Shown here in pieces: positions 1 to 8,926 of a DNA stretch of 64,000 nucleotides (the stretch's first letter is position 1; each line of letters begins with the position of its first letter). The notes below the pieces were generated by a model. It ran no database searches. It saw only the letters and a program-made list of their open reading frames with translations, and was not told the DNA's origin. The position numbers and the translations under genes were made by a program. The DNA is from Halobacteriales archaeon QS_4_69_225 (lineage in GTDB: Archaea > Halobacteriota > Halobacteria > Halobacteriales > Haloarculaceae). The stretch spans positions 27,975-91,974 of the forward strand of contig PXRL01000009.1 in the NCBI GenBank assembly GCA_003020965.1. Reading direction: 5' to 3'.

Positions 1-1626
1 AGTGAACTGCTGCGGTTTTTCGCGTACTTCGACGCCGCCGTCTACGACGAGTTCCATTACTATGATCCGCTTGCCGCGAGCGGCATGTTGTTGCAGATCA
101 AAGTCCTGTCCGAACGAGGGAAGTATCGGGGTTCTGAAGGCGAACTGCATTTCCCCCGGGTGTTGCTCTCGTCTGCGACCCCAGCTCAGTCGTTTGTCGA
201 CCACGTGGCCGAGGACATCGAACTATCGGTACGACGCCTGAGATCCGAACTGGCCGCGCTCGACATCGCAGATCCCGGGCCCAACCCAAAGAGTGCAATC
301 GCGTACGATACCTCTAACGTATCGGAAACTTTCCTGAATTCGGACGAGGAGCTCAGGGGTCCAGAAGACCCCGACGATTTCCGGGCAGCCGAGGAGGCCA
401 GGCTTGACGGTCCATCCGAGGTCGACCGTTTTCGGTATCCGATGGTCGTGAACCGGTGGGATGACGACGTGGACGACGCATTCGACACCATCGCCCGTGC
501 CCTTCGAACTGGTATCGGACTCGACAACACCGGTGAGCCGACCGGTCGTGCAGCGGTCATTTTCAACAGTGCCGCTAGAAGTAACCTATTTCATCAGTAT
601 CTCCTGAGGAAGACGGATCTCGGCGAGTTCGCAGTGAAGGATAACGGGTACGACACCAGATCTGAACGGTCTCAGGCAGATGACTTCGCTATCCTTAATA
701 CCACGAGCAAGGGCGAGGTCGGCCTCGACTTCGACTTGAATCGGCTGGTCATGGTCAAGCCGTTCACGGCCAGTGCGTTCGTCCAGCGAATCGGCCGTGC
801 TGCGAGACATTCCCCCGCGATCGTCGACGTATTTGGGCTTAAGAACCCCACCTGGCCCCCGGTACAGTCGTATCCCGCATTCCTCGCGCGCGTCGTGGAC
901 TCGATCAGTGATTCTACTATGCGACGCGACCGGTTACGAGACCTCGTCGGGTTGCGTGCAGCCCGCGCACTGAGCAGCCGAACCTCGAGCGATCACTACC
1001 ACACGGCGGACATCTTCGATGACTTCGCCGACGCCACGGCACAGGGGCGGTGGAGCAGGTTCCTCGCCGCCTCTGCCGCGGCTGAGGAGTTGCGCGACCC
1101 CGGTGACGATCCGTTCGCGAAGCGACTCGATGGACCTACGGCCAAGCTACACGACGCAGTCAAGGATGCTCTTGCGGGTCTCGATAGCCTTCGTGGCCGA
1201 AGCGTCTCTCAGCGGATCCAGTATCCGTTCGGCGAGGGCAGGGACGAGACCGTGTATGACCTCGTCACCGCGCTTCGTCACCACCGAATCCACTCCGCCA
1301 GCGATGATCTCGTCGTGCTCGAAAATGGTACTCCCGGCGGCCGTCACGGGCACTATCCGGGAAAGCCCGCCGAGGGACGCGGAATCGATCTCGCCCATTC
1401 CAACTGGCGGATCGATAACGACCTTCGAACCGGGCTGGAGGCGTACCTCGACAGCGCGTCGCTGTCAGACACGGACCTACGGGAGCAAGATCTTCAAAGG
1501 TTCTTCGAGGTTGTCGACCTCTCAAGCGCGATGTTGCCCGACGAGATTCACGCCGAAGAGCTCGTCTTTCACTGTTCTGACCGGGGAGAGGTCGACCGAA
1601 TCGAGGAGGAGGAGGATTCAGCGTGA
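1..1626 (+). CDS. cas3: CRISPR-associated helicase Cas3' (C-terminal part; 5' end outside window), probably subtype I-D
   Basis: Frame 1 is open from base 1: SELLRFFAYFDAAVYDEFHYYD (DExH box), SSATP motif III, NTTSKGEVGLDFD motif V, QRIGRAAR motif VI; directly upstream of cas4-cas1-cas2. No HD domain in the visible part. Confidence 0.85.
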   Translation, partial: SELLRFFAYFDAAVYDEFHYYDPLAASGMLLQIKVLSERGKYRGSEGELHFPRVLLSSATPAQSFVDHVAEDIELSVRRLRSELAALDIADPGPNPKSAIAYDTSNVSETFLNSDEELRGPEDPDDFRAAEEARLDGPSEVDRFRYPMVVNRWDDDVDDAFDTIARALRTGIGLDNTGEPTGRAAVIFNSAARSNLFHQYLLRKTDLGEFAVKDNGYDTRSERSQADDFAILNTTSKGEVGLDFDLNRLVMVKPFTASAFVQRIGRAARHSPAIVDVFGLKNPTWPPVQSYPAFLARVVDSISDSTMRRDRLRDLVGLRAARALSSRTSSDHYHTADIFDDFADATAQGRWSRFLAASAAAEELRDPGDDPFAKRLDGPTAKLHDAVKDALAGLDSLRGRSVSQRIQYPFGEGRDETVYDLVTALRHHRIHSASDDLVVLENGTPGGRHGHYPGKPAEGRGIDLAHSNWRIDNDLRTGLEAYLDSASLSDTDLREQDLQRFFEVVDLSSAMLPDEIHAEELVFHCSDRGEVDRIEEEEDSA

Positions 1627-1711
1627 GGGAAGTACACCAGAACAACTGTGCGGTTGCAATTCCGGGCGATACTGCTGAGGAGAGTGGGCCCGAAGCAATA
1701 GACCAGCCACC

Positions 1712-2293
1712 ATGATCAATGTCTCCGACCTCAACCAGTACGGCTACTGCCCCCGTCGCTACTGGTATCTCCACTTTTACGACACCCAGGGACGGAACTA
1801 CGAGCGCATTGATGGCAAAACGACCCATGAGTCGAAGTCCACCCGGAGCGACTGGATCAACGAAATCTATCTTGAGTCCGAGAGTCTCGGTCTCAAGGGT
1901 TGTATCGACGTGCTCGACGATAACGGCGAGGATGTGATACCCGTCGAGCGAAAGCGATCACAGAGGGGCCAGTACTACTGGAATGACGAACTCCAACTCG
2001 CCGGCTACTGTATGCTCCTTGAGGCGAACATCAGCGAGGCGGTTCCAGAAGGTGTTATCTACCTGTACTCGACGGACGAGCGTAAACGAATCCGGATAAC
2101 CGAGCGACATCGCGAGTCCGTACAGGAAGCAGTCAGTCAGATTCGATCAATGACTGTCGACGATATCCCGCCACTCGTCGACAATCCAGATAAGTGTGAG
2201 AAGTGTTCGACCCGCCAGTACTGTATGCCTTACGAGACCGCACTTCTCGAACCTAAAAAGGCCGAGGGGACCGGCTGGGAGGACCGTATATGA
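1712..2293 (+). CDS. cas4: CRISPR-associated exonuclease Cas4 (RecB-like, Fe-S)
   Basis: N-terminal CPRRYWY, C-terminal CEKCSTRQYC cysteine cluster, RecB-like core; overlaps the cas1 start (ATGA). Confidence 0.93.
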   Translation: MINVSDLNQYGYCPRRYWYLHFYDTQGRNYERIDGKTTHESKSTRSDWINEIYLESESLGLKGCIDVLDDNGEDVIPVERKRSQRGQYYWNDELQLAGYCMLLEANISEAVPEGVIYLYSTDERKRIRITERHRESVQEAVSQIRSMTVDDIPPLVDNPDKCEKCSTRQYCMPYETALLEPKKAEGTGWEDRI

Positions 2294-3300
2294 AATCCGC
2301 TGAAGGGATGTTCAACGAATCTGTCGTCCACGTTACTGCTCAGGGCGCACAAATCCAAACGCGCGGTGGACGAATCGTCGTCTTCGACGCCAGCCTGAAT
2401 GAAGACGATGATAGCGATCCGGAATTAGCCTCCTACCCGGTCAAGAAGGTAGACACGATTAACGTCTTTGGCGGGGTCAACTTTACCACGCCGTTCATCA
2501 AAACGGCAAACGAGTCTGGTATTAGCCTCAATTACTTCAGCATAAACGGGAAGTACCGAGGAAGTTACCGCCCCGAAAAGAACACTATCGCCGAGGTCCG
2601 GCGGGCACAGTATGCCCTCTCGACGGAGGCGGAACTCGCCATCGCAAAGGCGATGATAGCCGGGAAGATCCGCAACCAGCGGACGCTCCTCTCCCGGAAG
2701 GGCGTCACCGGCACGGACCTCCTGAAAGACCTCGGCATTCGTGTGGAGAACGCCACCACGAAAGACGACCTGCGAGGTGTCGAAGGCGAGGCCGCCGAGC
2801 GGTACTTCGACCGACTCGACGAGACGCTCGTCGACGGCTGGACCTTCGAAAAACGGACCAAACGGCCGCCGGGGGACCACATCAACTCGCTGCTCTCGCT
2901 GACGTACGTGTTCATGAAAAACGAGGTGCTGTCGGCGCTGCGGCAGTACAACCTCGATCCTTTCCTCGGCGTGCTGCACGCCGACCGTCACGGCCGGCCG
3001 TCGCTCGCACTCGACTTACAGGAGGAGTTCCGGCCCATCTTCTGTGACGCCCTGGTGACCCGCCTCGTCAACCGAGGGACGCTCACGCACGACGATTTCA
3101 ACAAGGACAACCGCCTGTCCGACGACGCGTTCAAGACGTACCTCTCGAAGTTCGACGAGTTCATGCAGGAGGAGTTTACCCATCCGCACTTCGAGTATAC
3201 CGTCTCGCGTCGGAAGGCCGTGCGGCAACAGGCGATACTGCTCCGAAAGGCCATCACCGGCGAGCTGGACGAGTACCACGCACTAACATTCAATCGATAG
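2290..3300 (+). CDS. cas1: CRISPR-associated endonuclease Cas1
   Basis: Cas1 hallmarks: GVEGEAAERYF, GVLHADRHGRPSLALDLQEEFRP, SRRKAVRQQAILL; between cas4 and cas2. Confidence 0.97.
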   Translation: MKSAEGMFNESVVHVTAQGAQIQTRGGRIVVFDASLNEDDDSDPELASYPVKKVDTINVFGGVNFTTPFIKTANESGISLNYFSINGKYRGSYRPEKNTIAEVRRAQYALSTEAELAIAKAMIAGKIRNQRTLLSRKGVTGTDLLKDLGIRVENATTKDDLRGVEGEAAERYFDRLDETLVDGWTFEKRTKRPPGDHINSLLSLTYVFMKNEVLSALRQYNLDPFLGVLHADRHGRPSLALDLQEEFRPIFCDALVTRLVNRGTLTHDDFNKDNRLSDDAFKTYLSKFDEFMQEEFTHPHFEYTVSRRKAVRQQAILLRKAITGELDEYHALTFNR

Positions 3301-3302
3301 CT

Positions 3303-3575
3303 ATGCGTCTCGCAATCGCCTACGACGTCAGCGACGACACGAACCGGCGGCGGGTGTACCGGACCCTCCAGCGGTACGGGGCTTGGAAACAGTACAGTGT
3401 CTTCGAACTCGAGGTCTCCAAAACCGAACGGGTAGAACTCGAAGACGAACTCGAATCGCACATCGAGCCGGCGGACGGAGACCGGATACGGATCTATCGG
3501 CTCTGTAGCTCCTGTCTCGACGCAACGACCGATATCGGCACCGACCCGCCGGACGAACAGTCGAACGTTATCTGA
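3303..3575 (+). CDS. cas2: CRISPR-associated endoribonuclease Cas2
   Basis: MRLAIAYDVSDDTNRRRVYRTLQRYGAWKQYSVFE is a typical Cas2 N-terminus; adjacent to cas1. Confidence 0.96.
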   Translation: MRLAIAYDVSDDTNRRRVYRTLQRYGAWKQYSVFELEVSKTERVELEDELESHIEPADGDRIRIYRLCSSCLDATTDIGTDPPDEQSNVI

Positions 3576-3701
3576 AATGACGCGGTGTACGGCTTCGTGG
3601 ACCCCTATTAATTAGCTGTACGGCCCCATTCGACGAACTGCCGGCGTGATATCGGCTGCGGAGAAACGTTTATTGATGTTATAGCCGCATATTCACCCCC
3701 T
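3576..3701 (+). promoter_or_regulatory. CRISPR leader
   Basis: Intergenic stretch between the cas2 stop and the first perfect repeat, with AT-rich TTAATTAG and GTTTATTGATGTTATAG. Confidence 0.7.
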
Positions 3702-6700
3702 GTCGAGGCAGGGAGAAAACCCAGAACGGGATTGAAACTAATTGGACGTTGATTTCGATGTCGGCCGAGGTGGTCGAGGCAGGGAGAAAACCCAGAACGG
3801 GATTGAAACGGTCGAGCTTGTCGACCGTCGAAACCGCGTCGTAGATGTCGAGGCAGGGAGAAAACCCAGAACGGGATTGAAACGACCCGACTGCGGCCGC
3901 ACTACTCGGGTGACGACGGTCGAGGCAGGGAGAAAACCCAGAACGGGATTGAAACTTGACTTCCGCGGCGACGTCCCGAAGACCATTGACGTGTCGAGGC
4001 AGGGAGAAAACCCAGAACGGGATTGAAACGGATCCCGCCCGGTACGGTCACGACGTACTTGATAGCGTCGAGGCAGGGAGAAAACCCAGAACGGGATTGA
4101 AACGCCTGCCCCCCGCCGCCGTCGTCGCCGGAGTCCTCGGGTCGAGGCAGGGAGAAAACCCAGAACGGGATTGAAACTGCGCTCTCGCGTCGGCGTAGTA
4201 CCATTTTCGCGGCGTCGAGGCAGGGAGAAAACCCAGAACGGGATTGAAACAACGTGTCCATCTGCTCGGACAGATCCTCGGCTTCACGTCGAGGCAGGGA
4301 GAAAACCCAGAACGGGATTGAAACTCGCCCGATGCCTGACGAGATGGTCCGCTGTCCGTCGAGGCAGGGAGAAAACCCAGAACGGGATTGAAACAGGGCT
4401 GCGACGCCGCCCTCGAAGCCGTCTACCAGTCGAGGCAGGGAGAAAACCCAGAACGGGATTGAAACCTTTGCGACGGCCTTCATGCCGTTCACAACGTCGT
4501 CGGTCGAGGCAGGGAGAAAACCCAGAACGGGATTGAAACGTGTCGGCATGAACGGCACCGGCGCCGGCGGCGGGGTCGAGGCAGGGTCGAGGCAGGGAGA
4601 AAACCCAGAACGGGATTGAAACAGGAGTACACCTTCACAATCGAGCTGGAAAACAGTTGAGGCAGGGAGAAAACCCAGAACGGGATTGAAACTGGGAAGA
4701 AAGTCGCTCAGCGGGAAAACTGCTCGACGTCGAGGCAGGGAGAAAACCCAGAACGGGATTGAAACAGCACGTTCGATGCCCCACGTCGTTTCCTCGGGGG
4801 TGTCGAGGCAGGGAGAAAACCCAGAACGGGATTGAAACGCTCATTCCCTTCGTTCCATGTTCCATGAGCCTATGCGTCGAGGCAGGGAGAAAACCCAGAA
4901 CGGGATTGAAACGTTGCTGGCGAGCAGATTCGACGACGCATCGACGTCGAGGCAGGGAGAAAACCCAGAACGGGATTGAAACTCTGGTCATCTATTCGTT
5001 CATCATCGCGCCGGCGCTGGTCGAGGCAGGGAGAAAACCCAGAACGGGATTGAAACTTATCCGTGACTTGCCCGACGGACAGCGATGTCGTGTCGAGGCA
5101 GGGAGAAAACCCAGAACGGGATTGAAACAAGGGCCAGATTCAGGCCGCGTCGTTGGCCATCACGGCCGTCGAGGCAGGGAGAAAACCCAGAACGGGATTG
5201 AAACACGAGGAAAGCGGCGAGAGTGGGGTCGAGAGCGGCGTGTCGAGGCAGGGAGAAAACCCAGAACGGGATTGAAACTCGGCCTTATCGGCAATAGTCC
5301 CGCCGAGATTTGAACGTCGAGGCAGGGAGAAAACCCAGAACGGGATTGAAACTATACTACCTTTCCGCGCGCGGGGGCGGCGGGGGAGGGTCGAGGCAGG
5401 GAGAAAACCCAGAACGGGATTGAAACAAATACTGATCCCGGCGATCACGGGGGTGGTGCGTGGTCGAGGCAGGGAGAAAACCCAGAACGGGATTGAAACT
5501 GCGAGACAGAGCGGTCGTCAGTAGCGCGGTCCGAGGTCGAGGCAGGGAGAAAACCCAGAACGGGATTGAAACTTCGAATAATGGTCGTCAGAGACAGGTT
5601 CTGGAAGGGTCGAGGCAGGGAGAAAACCCAGAACGGGATTGAAACCTCAATCGTCCGGAAGTCGTTGCGACGGACCGCATCGGGTCGAGGCAGGGAGAAA
5701 ACCCAGAACGGGATTGAAACACGGACACGGCCGGCAGCATCGCCGACGATGTGACCGGTCGAGGCAGGGAGAAAACCCAGAACGGGATTGAAACAGGACC
5801 CGCCACACAGTGTGGCCGGAAACCGCGGTCGTCGAGGCAGGGAGAAAACCCAGAACGGGATTGAAACTACCAGGTTTCGCTCGGCTACCAGTTCCTCGGC
5901 GGTGTCGAGGCAGGGAGAAAACCTAGAACGGGATTGAAACGTTAGTCGACAACGGGTTCGACCAACGGGTCGCGACGTCGAGGCAGGGAGAAAACCCAGA
6001 ACGGGATTGAAACCCCCAGGCGGGCCTAATCCATGTCGATATTCACGGTCGAGGCAGGGAGAAAACCCAGAACGGGATTGAAACTTCGGCGCCGAGTTCC
6101 CCGTTAAAATTCGGTTCGCGGAGTCGAGGCAGGGAGAAAACCCAGAACGGGATTGAAACGCACTATCTGACGGGCGGCTACGCGGCGGGCGTCGTGTCGA
6201 GGCAGGGAGAAAACCCAGAACGGGATTGAAACAACGGGTCGGGACAGGAGTACGTTATCGCAACACAGGTCGAGGCAGGGAGAAAACCCAGAACGGGATT
6301 GAAACCATCGCCGCGGCCCGAGACGCCCGACAGGGCGCTATGTCGAGGCAGGGAGAAAACCCAGAACGGGATTGAAACCGGAACGAGCTGGCGGCCGCCG
6401 CCGCGACGGACCGCCGTCGAGGCAGGGAGAAAACCCAGAACGGGATTGAAACGAGTCGAGCTCCGTCTCGGAGCCGTTGGAGTCGACTCGTCGAGGCAGG
6501 GAGAAAACCCAGAACGGGATTGAAACGTAGACGTCGGCTCCCGATGTGACGACGACGAGACGGTCGAGGCAGGGAGAAAACCCAGAACGGGATTGAAACC
6601 ACGCTGTCCGGGTTCCTGATGGCCGGAGTCCCGCCGGTCGAGGCAGGGAGAAAACCCAGAACGGGATTGAAACGGGTCTAATAGCAGCCCGGACGGCGGC

Positions 6701-8722
6701 CGATCATCAGTCGAGGCAGGGAGAAAACCCAGAACGGGATTGAAATGACGTGGACGGCGGCGAAACCCGAGACGATCCGACTGTCGAGGCAGGGAGAAAA
6801 CCCAGAACGGGATTGAAACAGACCTGACGGGCTACTGCTCGCGATTCCCGTTGGTCGAGGCAGGGAGAAAACCCAGAACGGGATTGAAACCCTTCCGCGC
6901 CCTTCGGCACCGACCTGGAAGATCCCGTCGAGGCAGGGAGAAAACCCAGAACGGGATTGAAACGCCGAGATCGAAGACCCCGACACGGACGATACCATCA
7001 GTCGAGGCAGGGAGAAAACCCAGAACGGGATTGAAACCGCCGATCTGGCCAGCGGCCGGGGGCTCCTTCGGGAGTCGAGGCAGGGAGAAAACCCAGAACG
7101 GGATTGAAACAGAGTTATCGACCCGCCCGAGGTGTCAGCTAAGAGTCGAGGCAGGGAGAAAACCCAGAACGGGATTGAAACTGCTCGAAGGACTGCATTT
7201 CAGGAACACGGTGGCCGTCGAGGCAGGGAGAAAACCCAGAACGGGATTGAAACCTCGTCACCCATCTATCCAGCGCACCTCCGTTTGTCGAGGCAGGGAG
7301 AAAACCCAGAACGGGATTGAAACAACTCGGTCGAAGCCTCGTCGAATATCATCCATCGGTCGAGGCAGGGAGAAAACCCAGAACGGGATTGAAACGCCTT
7401 CAGCACCGCCATGCCGTCGGCCCACTGCTGTCGAGACCGGGAGAAAACCCAGAACGGGATTGAAACCGGATGCGCTGGCGCCGTTCGGCGAAGTTCTCGC
7501 GGTCGAGACCGGGAGAAAACCCAGAGCGGGATTGAAACTAGTAGTGCTTCCCGAAGCTGTTGCCGATGTAGGCGTCGAGACAGGGAGAAAACCCAGAACG
7601 GGATTGAAACTTCCCGGTTCGGGTCCCCGACGTCGCTCGGGTCGCTCCGTCGAGACAGGGAGAAAACCCAGAGCGGGATTGAAACGATCCGACCCGCGTA
7701 GTTTCCGACCAAGGCCATGTCGTCGAGACAGGGAGAAAACCCAGAGCGGGATTGAAACAGAATCGTCACGCACGAGACCGTCTCGCCGTCGCCCGTCGAG
7801 ACAGGGAGAAAACCCAGAGCGGGATTGAAACTTGAGTTCGAACTCCTGTGTTTGAGCGACGACCGCAGTCGAGACAGGGAGAAAACCCAGAGCGGGATTG
7901 AAACGATTCCTCGCCGACGGTCGCTGACGGCTCCGTCTTGTCGAGACAGGGAGAAAACCCAGAGCGGGATTGAAACTTACCGACCGGCGATAGTAAATAT
8001 GAGGTGATGACGGGTCGAGACGGGGAGAAAACCCAGAGCGGGATTGAAACATCACCTGCCACGTCTTGGTCGCGGCGTAGGCACCGGTTGAGACAGGGAG
8101 AAAACCCAGAACGGGATTGAAACCGCGCGGTCGACCATCTCGGTCCGGAGCTGTCGCCGAGTCGAGACAGGGACAAAACACAGAACGGGATTGAAACCCG
8201 GACTGCCAGGCCGACACCGCGACCGAGGCGATCGTCGAGACAGGGAGAAAACCCATAACGGGATTGAAACACGTCGATACCGGGGATGATCGCAACCGGA
8301 CTGGTCTCGTCGAAGTAGGGAGAAAACCCACAACAGGATTGAAACCCCGAGGCGTTACCAAACCTGGCGCCGTGATCGACGGTCGAGGCAAGGAGAAAAC
8401 CCAGAACGGGATTGGAAACGGTCGAGTGCGAGCCGCTTCACTACGCGATATAGTGGGTCGAAGTGAGTCGAAGTGAGGAGAAAACCCCGACCGGGATTGA
8501 AACTAAATATCTCTACCAGCCGTCAGTGAAGGATGTGCTCGGTCGAAGCAGGAGAAAGCTCAGACCGGGATTGAAACGCCTCCCATGATGAGGAACCGCT
8601 CGCGACCATCGCGGGTCGAGACAGGCAGAAGACCCAGACTGAGATCGGAACCTGCGAGGCGCCAGCCGTGAGCGCCGCTACTGGCCGGTCAACGAAATAG
8701 AAACCCAAACCAGGATTGAGAC
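3702..8722 (+). CRISPR. CRISPR array, about 69 repeat units including degenerate ones; consensus GTCGAGGCAGGGAGAAAACCCAGAACGGGATTGAAAC (37 bp), spacers about 33-39 nt
   Basis: Direct reading of repeats and unique spacers. About 51 near-invariant repeats up to ~7395, a second repeat class (GTCGAGACAGGG...AGAGCGGG) from ~7430, decayed repeats after ~8160. Confidence 0.99.
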
Positions 8723-8724
8723 AC

Positions 8725-8841
8725 TCAGTAGCCGACGACGCCGTTCTCCGCGCGGGAGGCGGCGGCCAGCTCCCCTAAGCGGTCGAGGGCAGCCTCGCGG
8801 CCGTCGGCAACGAGCGGCGGTGCCGCGAGCATTACGATCAC
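8725..8841 (-). pseudogene. Truncated antibiotic biosynthesis monooxygenase (ABM)-domain gene fragment
   Basis: Minus strand from GTG: (V/M)IVMLAAPPLVADGREAALDRLGELAAASRAENGVVGY* (38 aa) resembles the first ~40 residues of ABM-domain proteins; the reading frame stops where the degenerate CRISPR end begins. Confidence 0.5.
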
Positions 8842-8926
8842 GTGCCCGGCCAGCGACCGCGCTCGCAGAAGCGTGCCGCCGGGCGCGTGGATTTATGTCT
8901 TGGCGGCCGAACTACCGACGAGCCCG

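Noticed and set aside
3738-8476. Many ORFs with EAGRKPRTGLK / GREKTQNGIET / FNPVLGFLPAST repeats in the six-frame track
   Set aside because: They are translations of the CRISPR repeats, not genes.
3739-8687. Self-targeting spacers against genes in this window
   Set aside because: None recognised by eye; a proper BLAST of all spacers against the genome and haloviruses is needed before any claim.
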